The notes under the pieces were generated by a model. That model did not search any database and was not told the origin of the DNA. It saw nothing but the letters and a program-made list of their open reading frames with translations. 64,000 nt of DNA from NCBI GenBank assembly GCA_947626415.1, contig CANQSA010000003.1, forward strand, positions 62,001 through 126,000, in the 5' to 3' direction. This document shows positions 34,901 to 44,160 of the stretch, one piece after another. How positions within the stretch are numbered: the stretch's first letter is position 1; each line of letters opens with the position of its first letter. Made by a program: the position numbers and the translations under genes. Source of the stretch: an uncultured Lachnospiraceae bacterium. GTDB lineage: Bacteria; Bacillota; Clostridia; Lachnospirales; Lachnospiraceae.

Positions 34901-35724
34901 CGCTGCTGAATCAGGATTTTCGAAAAGGAATTAACAGCGGTGATATCCGATGGAACATGATTCCGGGCAGTACCGGTTATACCATCGACTGCGAACGGGG
35001 TCTGATCCTGAAGGGTACGACCGAGGCTTTAAGCGGTCTGTATTTCATCGATCCTGAGCTGACCGACTATCGGGTTGAAGTAGACGCCATGAAACTGAAC
35101 GGCGTGGAAGGGTTCTATATCGGCGTAGGCGTAACGGATATCAGCCGGGAAAATAAGACAGCGATCGAATACGCCATTGATTACAGCGGCAATGCGACAG
35201 GTGTGAAAGTCTATAAAAACGGAATCGAAGGCTATACGCTGGGCGACTACTCCTCCAGTACCTGTGTTGGCAACTTACGGAGCAGCTGCTTTGAACCGCT
35301 GGAACTGAATACCACTTATCACATCACCGTGGACTTCGGCGGCGATACCGGCAAGAAGCTGCGCTGCTTCTATACCGACGGAACCACTACCAGCCGGGTT
35401 CTGGATTACAAGCTGGAGGCTTATAACAATATCCTGTTTAATTCCGTTACCATGGATGACAAACATTATTATGTGAAGCTGGTCAATACGGACAACTACA
35501 GCAAATTAACCCATCTGTGTCTGGAAGATATGCAGGTTGCCGCCAGCGCTAAGGTGATCACCCTGACCGGAGAGGAATCTCTACTGGATGTAAAGAATAT
35601 CAACAAGCGGGATTCCGAACAGATCAAGCCTGTGGAAACCACCATAGAAGTAAACGCAAATAACTTCAATATCGATCTGCCCGGCAATTCAGTAACCGTA
35701 CTGGTATTAGACAAAGCATCATAA
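31984..35724 (+). CDS. Multi-domain GH51 alpha-L-arabinofuranosidase
   Basis: The 1246-residue protein has, in order, a LamG-like lectin fold (about residues 10-225), an atrophied bacterial Ig-like domain (about 250-330, VSVSWTSSDNTIFDNG), a GH51 catalytic part (about 335-960) and a second lectin-like domain (about 980-1200) with a short beta end. The catalytic residues are intact: acid/base Glu720 in GNENW, His812 in DEHYY and nucleophile Glu846 in VGEYA. GH51 enzymes release arabinose from arabinan, arabinoxylan or their oligomers. No signal peptide is seen, which is odd with lectin domains and implies intracellular action on imported oligosaccharides. It is transcribed alone, with its own promoter and a strong terminator. 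It is not closely similar to the degenerate GH51 at 4478. Confidence 0.93.
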   Translation: MSTANYNDALIAKYEFNDPDHIGKDSSGLGNHAVVKGENPVTIKTIAGRKAVRLPGGLPGSGYLQLPSDLLKDVNDFTGITVATWVCFHRGDNIWERIFDFGRDNLGPYIFLTRGLRGSVFTGPGNEILADYGKTLNLGRWFHIAFTIVGTKEGTKSSAGPILFINGEPLVDASISQTSSGQYAKLRGFFDTFRNPYNYCNNFIGHSQFPVDGDFAGSLSDFRVYKTSLKEKEIVDIMCDALTNDQILGLAKSKYLTFPTMILSEDIKLPNTLLDGKVSVSWTSSDNTIFDNGKIGSVSSPQGITVSAILECNDKKATQNYNVTVMPKQMAPYTLTVHGKEPVLDISDVLYGLFYEDINNAADGGLYAELLMNRSFENFEYYTYNFQAGPLGISNGRNHKPLYGWSGDLDRVIPRNSGGLNTVFGITEPDVSEFYITVGDGAVLFNRGFADSNGHCSIKVTKDADYDFTIWARSVAGGTIVIQLMDRFCSPLSTAGTIDVEAGDTWKKYGVDEPITITGTDSKMGQLTLIFEGDISIDMVSLMPRDVWGKDEESISASAHSNYLGNPNYRLRRDLVEKMAALHPKFLRFPGGCISEGSYIWDNVYNWKDSVGPVEVRKENYNVWDYCMTLGLGYMEYFQLAEDLHATPLPVMACGVLCQARSGYAFPAGGELRQQFIDNFTDLIDFAIGTDFEHNKWAKLRKDMGHEAPFDLHYLGVGNENWDNGFFANFQIFKKAIDDFMEKNYPGYDLTIMSTVGAQADDDAYQEGWKFLSGNRKGSAPITFTDGRTSYTEDIQWYPYQDDYMETIADEHYYRSNDYLLNNVDRYNYYYRDADPKKTSKVFVGEYASSDKNTLSGAIAEAAVMTGFENNSDVVRLAAYAPLFNKVLTDTSYRWTPDCIWFDNETSWVTPNYYIQQMFAENIGTKLLGTSFSTYEFGEEIELVPRGGVELAAKDSEICIKSIKIISNLTGKTLLNQDFRKGINSGDIRWNMIPGSTGYTIDCERGLILKGTTEALSGLYFIDPELTDYRVEVDAMKLNGVEGFYIGVGVTDISRENKTAIEYAIDYSGNATGVKVYKNGIEGYTLGDYSSSTCVGNLRSSCFEPLELNTTYHITVDFGGDTGKKLRCFYTDGTTTSRVLDYKLEAYNNILFNSVTMDDKHYYVKLVNTDNYSKLTHLCLEDMQVAASAKVITLTGEESLLDVKNINKRDSEQIKPVETTIEVNANNFNIDLPGNSVTVLVLDKAS

Positions 35725-35739
35725 TTAAAGGAAATAATA

Positions 35740-35782
35740 AAAAGGGAGTGAAATTTCAGTAAAGAAATTTCACTCCCTTTTT
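35740..35782 (+). terminator. Terminator of the GH51 gene
   Basis: An 18-bp perfect stem (35740-35757 with 35764-35781) around a six-base loop ends in a T run. With A on the left arm it could work on both strands. Confidence 0.92.
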
Positions 35783-35879
35783 CATTCTCATTAAATTCCC
35801 TGGTTCGGATTTTGGACCCGCGCATAATCTATAAGGAAAGACTTTCTAATGAGATTTTGTTCTCGGAATGGAGTGAAAT

Positions 35880-36173
35880 ATGGATTACCAACAGCAGCCA
35901 AACCGCCGCATCTGCTACTGCCGCACCTGCAACGGAATCATACACAGGATCCAGCAGGGAGATACCCTGTACCGTCTGAGTCAGAGTTACAAGGTAAGCG
36001 TCGAAGATATTATGGACGCCAATCCTTATATTGACGTATACAATCTGCCTGTCGGCGGGCAGTTGTGTATTCCGGTCCCAAGACCGCAGCCGCGTAGCGC
36101 GATGCCTTCCGAAATGCCGGAAGGATTTCTGGATATTGATGTATCGGAAGATGAATACGAAAACTTAAATTGA
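35880..36173 (+). CDS. Small LysM-domain protein
   Basis: The 97 residues begin with a Cys-containing stretch (RRICYCRTCNGII) and hold one LysM domain at about residues 21-66 (HRIQQGDTLYRLSQSYKVSVEDIMDANPYID ... GGQLCIP). The tail is acidic. LysM binds N-acetylglucosamine polymers such as peptidoglycan. There is no signal peptide, which is common in spore-coat or cortex LysM proteins of clostridia, so a spore role is plausible but not shown. GGAGTG lies seven bases before the ATG. Confidence 0.88.
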   Translation: MDYQQQPNRRICYCRTCNGIIHRIQQGDTLYRLSQSYKVSVEDIMDANPYIDVYNLPVGGQLCIPVPRPQPRSAMPSEMPEGFLDIDVSEDEYENLN

Positions 36174-36184
36174 ATCCTGCGCCC

Positions 36185-36235
36185 AAAAAATCAGGCAGGC
36201 GAAACTGTCCCCGAGGGGATTGCTCCCGCCTGCCT
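36185..36235 (-). terminator. Terminator-like hairpin facing the minus strand
   Basis: AGGCAGGCG and CGCCTGCCT (36193-36201 with 36227-36235) enclose an inner CCCC-GA-GGGG hairpin. The U run (36185-36190) follows only on the minus strand. On the plus strand it comes directly after the LysM gene without a U run. A minus-strand transcript ending here would start between about 36240 and 36440, where no gene is seen. Confidence 0.5.
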
Positions 36236-36257
36236 GCCACTATGAGATTGTACGATT

Positions 36258-36278
36258 GCGGTAAATTTCCGCTTTTTT
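36258..36278 (+). terminator. Short terminator-like hairpin after the LysM gene
   Basis: GCGG, seven bases, CCGC, then six T. The stem is only four bp, so the call is weak. The rest of the 36174-36441 gap holds the hairpin at 36185 and the rhomboid-like promoter. Confidence 0.35.
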
Positions 36279-36333
36279 GCGGTTTTACAGCCGCATCATG
36301 CCACCGTGCCAAATATTGTTCACAAAGAAACAG

Positions 36334-36362
36334 TTGAAATCGATTCAAAAATGGAGTAAAAT
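36334..36362 (+). promoter_or_regulatory. Promoter of the rhomboid-like gene
   Basis: TTGAAA (36334-36339), 17 bases and TAAAAT (36357-36362), about 75 bases before the ATG at 36442. It shows that the longer open frame from 36277 is not used. Confidence 0.8.
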
Positions 36363-36441
36363 TGTCCGTGTACTTGTGGAAGTATATGTTTTTTTATGCT
36401 GCAGTCCACAAAGAGATGATATACAGGAAGGGACTTTTGCT

Positions 36442-37350
36442 ATGAGTAATCGATTATATAAATGGGAACGGAAATACGGCAAGTATGCAATCTCGAATCT
36501 GACCGTTTATCTGCTGGTCGGCTGGGCGATCGGATATGCCGTTGAGATCATCAATGCGGATTTCCTGGAGTATCTGACTCTGGACCCCTACGCCATCCTG
36601 CACGGCCAGATCTGGCGTCTTTTCACCTGGCTGATCATGCCGCCCAGCAACATTAACTTTATCTTTCTGATCTTTATGTTCCTGCTGTACTACAGCCTGG
36701 GAACGGCTTTGGAACAATACTGGGGCAAGTTCTTCTATAATGTTTATATTTTTTCCGGTATGCTGTTTACCATGATCGGCGCATTTATCGCCTATTTTGT
36801 TTTGTTGTTTCCAAATATGGGGCTGGACGATCCGGAGATCGGCAATCTGTTATCGCAGTACGCAGGTATGCAAGTCGGCATCATGTTCTCCACCTATTAT
36901 ATTTTGTCTACGATTTTCTTTGCCTATGCGGTGCTTGCGCCGAATCAGCAGCTTTACCTGTATATGATCCTGCCCGTTAAGATCAAATGGATCGCATGGC
37001 TGGACGCCGCGCAGATCTTATACCATTTTATCATTGTTGGACGGTTGGAAGGTCCCCAGGTGCTGGCTTACCGGATCTGTATCATCATGTCGCTGCTGAA
37101 CTTTATCATTTATTTTCTTGCGACCCGGAAGCTGTACCGGTTCAATCCGAAGCATGTAAAACAAAAGGTAAAATTCAATCAGAGCATGCGGCAGGCGCAG
37201 CCGGCGGCGGGACAGCCCATTCACAAATGTACCGTCTGCGGCAGAACAGAACTGGACGATGAAAACCTGACCTTCCGCTACTGCTCCAAATGCAACGGAA
37301 ACCACGAATACTGTCAGGATCACTTATTTACACATGAACACATTCATTAA
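36442..37350 (+). CDS. Rhomboid-like membrane protein with C-terminal zinc ribbon
   Basis: I start at ATG 36442, after GGAAGGG, for 302 residues. About six membrane segments follow. The rhomboid-type signature is HGQIWRLFTWLIMPP, and the fold resembles the rhomboid or derlin clan. The Gly-x-Ser-Gly active site and the partner His are not seen, so it is probably not a protease. The cytoplasmic tail has HKCTVCGRTELDD and YCSKCNGNHEYCQDHLFTH, a zinc-ribbon-like knuckle. This combination is conserved in gut clostridia as far as I remember; its role is unknown. The next gene begins 46 bases on. Confidence 0.78.
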   Translation: MSNRLYKWERKYGKYAISNLTVYLLVGWAIGYAVEIINADFLEYLTLDPYAILHGQIWRLFTWLIMPPSNINFIFLIFMFLLYYSLGTALEQYWGKFFYNVYIFSGMLFTMIGAFIAYFVLLFPNMGLDDPEIGNLLSQYAGMQVGIMFSTYYILSTIFFAYAVLAPNQQLYLYMILPVKIKWIAWLDAAQILYHFIIVGRLEGPQVLAYRICIIMSLLNFIIYFLATRKLYRFNPKHVKQKVKFNQSMRQAQPAAGQPIHKCTVCGRTELDDENLTFRYCSKCNGNHEYCQDHLFTHEHIH

Positions 37351-37396
37351 CACATAAGTTAGATTAAACACATAGATACAAAGGAGGATATGGCGT

Positions 37397-40300
37397 TTGC
37401 CATATAAAAATATGAGCAGAGATTTTTATACATTCGGTATTGATATCGGCTCCACAACCGTAAAAGTAGCCGTGCTGGATGAATCAAATCAGATCTTATT
37501 TGCCGATTATCAGCGTCACTATGCCAACATTCAGGAAACACTGGCGCAGCTGGTGAAGGAAGCCAGAGAAGCGTTAGGCGATATCTCTATTTCTCCGGTC
37601 ATCACCGGTTCCGGCGGACTGGCGCTTTCAAGACACCTGCAGATCCCTTTTGTGCAGGAAGTCGTAGCCGTTTCTACGGCGCTCGATGATTTTGCGCCTC
37701 ATACGGACGTCGCCATCGAACTGGGCGGCGAAGACGCGAAGATCATATATTTTACCAACGGCGTAGAACAACGAATGAACGGGATCTGTGCCGGCGGTAC
37801 CGGTTCCTTTATCGACCAGATGGCTTCCCTGCTGCAGACAGACGCGGCAGGTTTAAATGAGTACGCGAAGAATTATCAGGCAATCTATCCCATTGCCGCC
37901 CGCTGCGGCGTGTTTGCCAAAACAGATATCCAGCCTCTGATCAACGAGGGCGCTACCAAAGAAGATCTGTCCGCTTCCATTTTCCAGGCAGTGGTCAATC
38001 AGACCATCAGCGGTTTAGCCTGCGGAAAGCCGATCCGCGGAAATGTAGCATTCTTAGGCGGCCCGCTCCACTTCCTGACAGAATTGCGGCAGGCGTTTAT
38101 CCGTACCCTGCACCTGACCGGGGAGCAGATCATCGCACCGGAACATTCCCATCTGTTTGCGGCTTCCGGCGCTGCCATGAGTTTCCATGAAGATGTGAAA
38201 CTGCCGATTCGGGAACTGGAAGAACGTCTCACCAACGGCGTTAAGCTGGATTTCGAGATCAAACGGCTGGAACCGCTGTTTGCCTCTCAGGAAGACTATG
38301 ACGCCTTTGTGGACCGTCATAATCTGCACTCCGTTGCAACGGCCGATTTTTCCACCTATACGGGCAATTGTTTCTTAGGCATTGACGCCGGTTCGACTAC
38401 GACCAAAGCTGCGGTTGTGGCAGAGGACGGTTCCCTGCTGTACTCATTTTACAGCAGCAATAACGGAAGTCCGCTGGCCACCACGATCCGCGCCATCAAA
38501 GAGATTTACAGTCTGATGCCGGATACGGCAAGGATCGCCTACTCCTGCTCTACCGGATACGGAGAACATCTAATCAAAGCCGCTCTGCTTTTGGACGAGG
38601 GCGAAGTGGAAACCGTATCCCACTACTATGCGGCTGCTTTCTTTGAACCGGATGTAGACTGCATCCTGGACATCGGCGGACAGGATATGAAATGCATCAA
38701 GATTAAAAACGCCACCGTAGACAGCGTCATGTTAAATGAAGCCTGCTCCTCCGGCTGCGGTTCCTTTATCGAAACCTTTGCCAAATCCCTGAATTACAGC
38801 ATTCAGGATTTCGCGCAGGAAGCGCTGTTCGCGCAGAACCCGATTGACCTGGGTTCCCGCTGTACGGTATTTATGAATTCCAACGTCAAGCAGGCGCAGA
38901 AGGAAGGCGCCACCGTCGCGGATATTTCCGCGGGACTTGCCTACTCCGTTATTAAAAACGCTTTATATAAGGTAATTAAGATCACAGACGCCAAAGATCT
39001 GGGGGAAAAGGTCGTTGTACAGGGTGGTACCTTTTACAATGACGCGGTGCTCCGGAGTTTTGAGAAGATCGCCCACTGCGAAGCCATCCGTCCGGATATC
39101 GCGGGTATCATGGGCGCGTTCGGCGCCGCTTTAGTGGCCCGCGAACGGTTTGAAGACGGCAAAGAAACTACGATGCTGCCGATTGAGAAGATCAATCAGT
39201 TAAAATTTGAGACCTCTATGGCGCGCTGCAAGGGCTGTACCAACAGCTGTCTGCTTACCATCAACAAATTTACGGGCGGCAGACAGTTTATTACCGGAAA
39301 CCGCTGTGAAAAAGGGATCGGCAAGACAAAGAACAAAGAAAATATCCCGAACCTGTTTGCTTATAAGCTGGATCGGATCTTTAATTATGAAGCTCTGACG
39401 CCTGATATCGCTCCCCGCGGAGAGATCGGGATTCCCCGCGTCTTAAATATGTATGAAAACTATCCGTTCTGGGCAGTATTTTTTAAGGAACTGGGCTTCC
39501 GTACCGTACTGTCCCCGCTTTCCAGCCGGAAGATCTATGAACTGGGAATCGAATCCATTCCCAGTGAATCCGAATGTTATCCGGCCAAACTGGCGCACGG
39601 ACATGTTACCTGGCTGATCAAACAGGGGATCAAGACGATCTTCTACCCCTGCATCCCATATGAGCGGAATGAGACGCCGGACGCCAATAACCACTACAAC
39701 TGCCCCATTGTGACATCCTACGCGGAAAATATTAAGAACAACGTCGAGGAATTAAAATCCGAACATATCCGGTTCTTAAATCCGTTTTTAGCCATGACCG
39801 ATGAAAAGACCATGACCAAGCGGCTGGCAGAGATCTTCTCAGAGGAATTTCAGATCCCGAGAGCAGAGATCACCGCTGCGGCACACAAGGCCTGGGCAGA
39901 ATTAAATCAGGCACATCTGGATATTGAGAAAAAGGGAGAAGAAACCCTAGCCTATATGAAAGAAACCGGACGCCGCGGTATCGTACTGGCCGGCCGTCCT
40001 TATCATATCGATCCGGAGATCAACCACGGCATTCCGGAGCTGATCAATTCCTACGGCATTGCCGTTCTGACCGAAGACAGCGTATCGCATCTGGCCGAGG
40101 TAGAACGTCCGCTGATCGTTTTAGACCAGTGGATGTATCACTCCCGTCTGTATAAGGCCGCCAATTACGTAAAGACCAGAGACGATCTGGATCTGATCCA
40201 GCTGAACTCCTTCGGCTGCGGCCTGGACGCGGTCACGACAGACTGCGTAAGCGATATTTTAAATCAGTCCGGCAAGATCTATACGGTATTAAAGATCGAT

Positions 40301-41656
40301 GAAGTCAACAATCTGGGCGCTGCCCGGATCCGGATCCGTTCCCTGATCTCGGCGCTGCGCGTCCGGGAGAAGAAACAATATAAACGGACCATTGTGCCGT
40401 CCAATATTACGAAAATTGAATTTACCAAAGCGATGAAGGAAGACGGTTATACGATCCTGTGTCCGCAGATGTCTCCGATCCATTTCAATCTTCTGCAGCC
40501 CGCGCTGAATTCCTGCGGCTACAACTTTGTGATCCTGGACAACGACAATAAAACGGCTGTGGATACCGGTCTGAAATATGTAAATAACGACGCCTGCTAC
40601 CCTTCTCTGATCGTAGTCGGTATGATCATGGACGCGCTCTTATCCGGCAAATATGACCTGAATCATGTGGCAGTTGCCATGACACAGACCGGCGGCGGCT
40701 GCCGCGCTTCCAACTACGCCGGATTTATCCGCCGTGCGCTGCGAAAAGCGGGCATGCCTCAGATACCGGTCATTGCCATCAGCGCAAACGGAATTGAAAA
40801 AAATGAAGGCCTGAAATTTACGCCAAAGCTCCTGCTGAAAGCCGTACAGGCAATCGTTTACGGCGATGTATTTATGCGCTGCCTGTACCGGATGCGCCCT
40901 TATGAGGCCGTTCCCGGTTCCGCTAACGCGCTGCATGAGAAATGGGAAAAGACCTGCGCGGATTCGCTTTCCAAATCCTCCGTCAATATGGGAGAATTCA
41001 GGAAAAATGTACGCGGAATCATTCAGGATTTTGATGCGCTGCCGATCACAGATGTCGTAAAACCAAGAGTCGGGATCGTCGGCGAGATTTTAGTCAAGTT
41101 TTTGCCGGCCGCCAATAACTATCTGGTAGAGCTGTTGGAATCCGAAGGCGCGGAAGCCGTCATGCCGGATCTGCTGGACTTCTTCTTCTACTGTTTCTAC
41201 AACAGCAATTTCAAGTCCGAATTTTTAGGCACGAAGAAATCCACATCCGCTCTACTAAATGTGGCGATTACATATCTGGAGCACTTCCGCGGCGTTGCTT
41301 CCGAGGAGCTTCGGAACAGCAAACATTTTACGCCGCCCAGTCCGATCAGCCAGCTTGCCAATATGGCAAAGGACTACGTTTCTCTGGGAAATCAGACCGG
41401 CGAAGGCTGGTTCTTAACCGGTGAAATGCTGGAACTGATTCACAGCGGCGTGCCCAATATCGTATGCGCGCAGCCGTTTGCCTGCCTGCCGAACCACATT
41501 GTGGGAAAAGGCGTGATCAAGGAGCTGCGGAATACGCACCCGGAAGCCAATATCGTGGCGGTTGACTACGATCCGGGCGCCAGCGAAGTCAATCAGCTCA
41601 ACCGGATCAAACTGATGCTGGCAACGGCAAACCGGAATCTTCAGAAAAGAAAATAA
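37397..41656 (+). CDS. 2-hydroxyacyl-CoA dehydratase activase-related fusion protein
   Basis: The 1419-residue protein joins two BadF/BcrA-type ASKHA ATPase domains ([15 protein letters not shown] near residue 14; [14 protein letters not shown] near 328) to a DUF2229 region and an HgdB-like C-terminal half. In real activases a shared 4Fe-4S cluster is held by Cys like those in [13 protein letters not shown] and GSRCTVF. Activases use ATP to push one electron into the dehydratase; this long fused form is widespread in clostridia but its substrate is not known. AAGGAGG stands nine bases before TTG at 37397, against 24 bases before the first ATG (37412), so TTG is the likely start. No separate dehydratase subunits are nearby. 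Confidence 0.92.
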   Translation: MPYKNMSRDFYTFGIDIGSTTVKVAVLDESNQILFADYQRHYANIQETLAQLVKEAREALGDISISPVITGSGGLALSRHLQIPFVQEVVAVSTALDDFAPHTDVAIELGGEDAKIIYFTNGVEQRMNGICAGGTGSFIDQMASLLQTDAAGLNEYAKNYQAIYPIAARCGVFAKTDIQPLINEGATKEDLSASIFQAVVNQTISGLACGKPIRGNVAFLGGPLHFLTELRQAFIRTLHLTGEQIIAPEHSHLFAASGAAMSFHEDVKLPIRELEERLTNGVKLDFEIKRLEPLFASQEDYDAFVDRHNLHSVATADFSTYTGNCFLGIDAGSTTTKAAVVAEDGSLLYSFYSSNNGSPLATTIRAIKEIYSLMPDTARIAYSCSTGYGEHLIKAALLLDEGEVETVSHYYAAAFFEPDVDCILDIGGQDMKCIKIKNATVDSVMLNEACSSGCGSFIETFAKSLNYSIQDFAQEALFAQNPIDLGSRCTVFMNSNVKQAQKEGATVADISAGLAYSVIKNALYKVIKITDAKDLGEKVVVQGGTFYNDAVLRSFEKIAHCEAIRPDIAGIMGAFGAALVARERFEDGKETTMLPIEKINQLKFETSMARCKGCTNSCLLTINKFTGGRQFITGNRCEKGIGKTKNKENIPNLFAYKLDRIFNYEALTPDIAPRGEIGIPRVLNMYENYPFWAVFFKELGFRTVLSPLSSRKIYELGIESIPSESECYPAKLAHGHVTWLIKQGIKTIFYPCIPYERNETPDANNHYNCPIVTSYAENIKNNVEELKSEHIRFLNPFLAMTDEKTMTKRLAEIFSEEFQIPRAEITAAAHKAWAELNQAHLDIEKKGEETLAYMKETGRRGIVLAGRPYHIDPEINHGIPELINSYGIAVLTEDSVSHLAEVERPLIVLDQWMYHSRLYKAANYVKTRDDLDLIQLNSFGCGLDAVTTDCVSDILNQSGKIYTVLKIDEVNNLGAARIRIRSLISALRVREKKQYKRTIVPSNITKIEFTKAMKEDGYTILCPQMSPIHFNLLQPALNSCGYNFVILDNDNKTAVDTGLKYVNNDACYPSLIVVGMIMDALLSGKYDLNHVAVAMTQTGGGCRASNYAGFIRRALRKAGMPQIPVIAISANGIEKNEGLKFTPKLLLKAVQAIVYGDVFMRCLYRMRPYEAVPGSANALHEKWEKTCADSLSKSSVNMGEFRKNVRGIIQDFDALPITDVVKPRVGIVGEILVKFLPAANNYLVELLESEGAEAVMPDLLDFFFYCFYNSNFKSEFLGTKKSTSALLNVAITYLEHFRGVASEELRNSKHFTPPSPISQLANMAKDYVSLGNQTGEGWFLTGEMLELIHSGVPNIVCAQPFACLPNHIVGKGVIKELRNTHPEANIVAVDYDPGASEVNQLNRIKLMLATANRNLQKRK

Positions 41657-41683
41657 ATACGATTTAAGAAAGGAACCAATACC

Positions 41684-42130
41684 ATGACAATGATCGAAAA
41701 AATCCGCGGCGAAATGGTCGCTGCTATGAAAGCAAAAGATAAACTGCGCAAAGACGCGCTGTCCGCCCTGCTTACCGCGTTAAAGAACGCTGCCATCGAC
41801 AAACGGGAGGATCTGACAGAAGCCGAAGAAAATGCAGTCATTAAGAAAGAAATGAAACAGTTAAAGGAAACTCTGGAATCCTGCCCGGCCGATCACGAAG
41901 AACTGATCGCGGAAATGAACGGCAGACTGGCAGTTCTGCAGGAATTTGCCCCGGAGGAAATGACAGAAGAACAGATCAACGCCGTCATTCAAGAGGTATT
42001 AACCAAGCTGGAAATTACCGCACCTACCGCGAAAGACAAGGGCAAGATCATGAAAGAGCTGATGCCGCTTGTAAAGGGCAAGGCTGACGGCGGGCTGGTA
42101 AACCAGCTGGTCAGCAAAGTTATCCAGTAG
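41684..42130 (+). CDS. GatB/YqeY-domain protein
   Basis: The 148 residues are a complete YqeY-type protein: MIEKIRGEMVAAMKAKDKLRKDALSALL at the start, a central coiled region and the C-terminal KDKGKIMKELMPLVKGKADGGLVNQLV, which resembles the tRNA-binding tail of GatB. A role with tRNA amidation is suspected but unproven. It follows the activase gene by 27 bases and ends the plus-strand operon. Confidence 0.93.
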   Translation: MTMIEKIRGEMVAAMKAKDKLRKDALSALLTALKNAAIDKREDLTEAEENAVIKKEMKQLKETLESCPADHEELIAEMNGRLAVLQEFAPEEMTEEQINAVIQEVLTKLEITAPTAKDKGKIMKELMPLVKGKADGGLVNQLVSKVIQ

Positions 42131-42152
42131 CAGGATCTAAAAATAAATGCGC

Positions 42153-42197
42153 CAAAAAAAGCCCCGCGAGTTTAAATCGGATTCGCGGGGCTCTCTT
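42153..42197. terminator. Bidirectional terminator between yqeY-type and toxin genes
   Basis: GCCCCGCGA pairs with TCGCGGGGC (42161-42169 with 42183-42191). The minus strand follows with seven U, making it strong for the toxin-antitoxin operon; the plus side is weaker (TCTCTTATT). Confidence 0.88.
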
Positions 42198-42202
42198 ATT
42201 AT

Positions 42203-42484
42203 TCACAGATTGAATAAATCTGCGTGTGTTCCTGTATCAACTAATGTTAGTGTGAGTATTTCATCTTCTTTAAGATAGATAAGAAGCCAATCCGGCTGAA
42301 TATGACACTCTCTAAAACCTTTATACTTTCCACCCAGTGGGTGATCTTTATATTTTGCTTCTAAAGGTATCGCATTTAACAGCTTTTCTACTACAGAGTC
42401 CAGTAAATCCAGATTAAGACCTCTTTTTCTTGCGAGTTTAAGGCTTTTCTTGAATTGACCGGATAATACCAGGTCATATTTCAT
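42203..42484 (-). CDS. yafQ: YafQ-family mRNA interferase toxin
   Basis: The 93-residue protein matches the RelE/ParE-fold YafQ group: FKKSLKLARKRGLNLDLLDSVV, then KDHPLGGKYKGFRECHIQPDWLLIYL and the end TLTLVDTGTHADLF. His in ECHIQPDW and in GTHADLF correspond to catalytic His of YafQ. It cuts mRNA on the ribosome and is neutralised by the antitoxin encoded upstream, with which it overlaps by 11 bases. Confidence 0.93.
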   Translation of the reverse strand: MKYDLVLSGQFKKSLKLARKRGLNLDLLDSVVEKLLNAIPLEAKYKDHPLGGKYKGFRECHIQPDWLLIYLKEDEILTLTLVDTGTHADLFNL

Positions 42485-42752
42485 CCTTTATATCCTCCAG
42501 TGCCTCTGCAAAACTGCTGTAGCGTTTGACATTCGGATCTCTGCTGATTTGCTTTGCTTCTTCCATTGCAGCAATAACTTCCGGTTTAAATTCAGGGTAT
42601 TTTATATCGAATGGAATTCCGCCGCGCAAAATCACCTGTCTCAAAAAAATATCTACTGCTTCGGAAAGATTAAGTCCAAGTCCGTCCAGCAATTCAACTG
42701 CTGATTTTTTGATTTTTTCATCAATTCGTATCTGCGTTTGTATTGTAGCCAT
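42474..42752 (-). CDS. dinJ: RelB/DinJ-family antitoxin
   Basis: The 92 residues have an N-terminal ribbon-helix-helix DNA-binding part (TQIRIDEKIKKSAVELLDGLGLNLSEAVDIFLRQV) with the DinJ ending ILRGGIPFDI, and a C-terminal acidic toxin-binding helix. The antitoxin with bound toxin normally represses its own promoter. The start lies under a near-consensus promoter. The pair separates the plus-strand operon from the FtsX array and may stabilise that variable region. Confidence 0.93.
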   Translation of the reverse strand: MATIQTQIRIDEKIKKSAVELLDGLGLNLSEAVDIFLRQVILRGGIPFDIKYPEFKPEVIAAMEEAKQISRDPNVKRYSSFAEALEDIKDEI

Positions 42753-42784
42753 GGTATAACAGAACCCTCTTTCTTTTTTTATTT

Positions 42785-42814
42785 ATTATAGTTCATTTTG
42801 ATATACAATGTCAA
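42785..42814 (-). promoter_or_regulatory. Promoter of the toxin-antitoxin operon
   Basis: Consensus TTGACA (42809-42814), 18 bases and TATAAT (42785-42790) on the minus strand. I see no clear palindromic operator in it. Confidence 0.82.
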
Positions 42815-42881
42815 TACATTTTTCATATTTCACAGTTTTCTTATTCTTCCCTTCCCAAAACTCTTTTTTCCATAGCTTTCC

Positions 42882-44120
42882 CTATTTCAATGCCTCGATC
42901 GGCACGATCTTCTTCATTTTCCGCGTTGAAAATTCATAAGCAGCAAACGGGATTCCCATCGCTGCCAGCAGGATCAGCAGCAGCATGATACAGTGCAGCT
43001 TCGGCAGCAATATAGCATGATACAGTCCGCCCGTGAAGAAAAATACCCAGCCGCTATAGAGCAGGACTGCCACAACCGTCAGCAGTCCGGCGATCAGAAA
43101 AATCCGTACCGAAAACATCAGCGCTTCCATTCGCAGTATACCGCTTAGCTGCCGGTTCTGATAGCCGATGGCTTTTAAAAGCCCAAACTCGGACTTTCTC
43201 AGATTCAGCTGTTTTAACTGGGATAACAAGATTCCAAATCCCGTCCACATCAGTGCGATTCCAGCCAGTACAGCCGCCATCCTGAAAACAAACTGAAGAT
43301 AACTGATCGCTTGATTCTGTCTGACTGTCGAATACGGCGTATAAACAGAAAGATCCGGCCCCATCGATACCCCTTCTTCTGTCTGTGTTTTCTGATACAT
43401 TTCATGTATCAGAGCACTGATTTCTTTCTGGTATTCTTTTACTTTCTCCCGGTCTTTAACCAGAACAGTACAGCCGATCCCATTCTCCTCTCCCAGTGCC
43501 TCTGCAATCTCAATGGCAGTATTTTCTGAAATATAATATCCGCCGTCCTCATCCAGGAGTTCCCCGTTATCATACGTTCCCACAATTACAAATTCTTTTG
43601 TCTGTCCCGCATAGTGTATGGATACCGTCTTTCCAACAAACTGCTCCCCTGATACTGTGGCCGTATCAATCTGACCGGTGATACCAACCGGCAAATATTT
43701 GGGAATAACCATCTGATTCTCTGCCAAATCGTCCTGTTTTCGTATCTGTCTGCAATTCTTTTTGACGGGCTCGCTGATCGGAGAAAAGTCACTTTCCGGG
43801 AACCCTGCCGGCCCATTGATCGAATCCGGCAGAATAATATAATTCATCCAGATTCCTTCTATTTCCGGATCTTCCGCATAGTTCTCCCGCAGGAATTCAC
43901 AGACCTCTTCTCCGGGTGCATCGCTGATATAGAGGGTACGTAACTTCCAGTTGTTCTGTACCGTTTCCACATAATGATTCAGGGTCCCGAAAACTACGCT
44001 GACCAGCAACAGCACAAAAATGGAAATGACCGCAAACACGCTGGGCAGTTTCCCATGGTGTTTCAGTTTTCTTCCATATTCCCGATACAGATACCAGTCC
44101 TGTTTGATTTTTGCAACCAT
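42882..44120 (-). CDS. FtsX-like permease, array member 1 (most divergent of the core set)
   Basis: All array members share one plan: a cytoplasmic start (W-YLYREYGRKLKHHG), one membrane helix (about residues 27-48), an extracellular domain of about 220 residues and three membrane helices at the end with the FtsX core LLSQLKQLNLRKSEFGLLKAIGYQNRQLSG and a final IPIEAL. This is the topology of MacB-type permeases, which need a partner ATPase. This 412-residue copy has its own extracellular domain (GPAGFPESDFSPISEPV, EEGVSMGPDLSVYTPYS), unlike its neighbours, though SGEQFVGKTVSIHYAGQTKEF is kept. GGAGACAAA precedes the ATG. It is the last gene of the array. Confidence 0.9.
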   Translation of the reverse strand: MVAKIKQDWYLYREYGRKLKHHGKLPSVFAVISIFVLLLVSVVFGTLNHYVETVQNNWKLRTLYISDAPGEEVCEFLRENYAEDPEIEGIWMNYIILPDSINGPAGFPESDFSPISEPVKKNCRQIRKQDDLAENQMVIPKYLPVGITGQIDTATVSGEQFVGKTVSIHYAGQTKEFVIVGTYDNGELLDEDGGYYISENTAIEIAEALGEENGIGCTVLVKDREKVKEYQKEISALIHEMYQKTQTEEGVSMGPDLSVYTPYSTVRQNQAISYLQFVFRMAAVLAGIALMWTGFGILLSQLKQLNLRKSEFGLLKAIGYQNRQLSGILRMEALMFSVRIFLIAGLLTVVAVLLYSGWVFFFTGGLYHAILLPKLHCIMLLLILLAAMGIPFAAYEFSTRKMKKIVPIEALK

Positions 44121-44160
44121 TTTGTCTCCATTCCCCTCTTTTAATCGCTATTCTTTCGCT

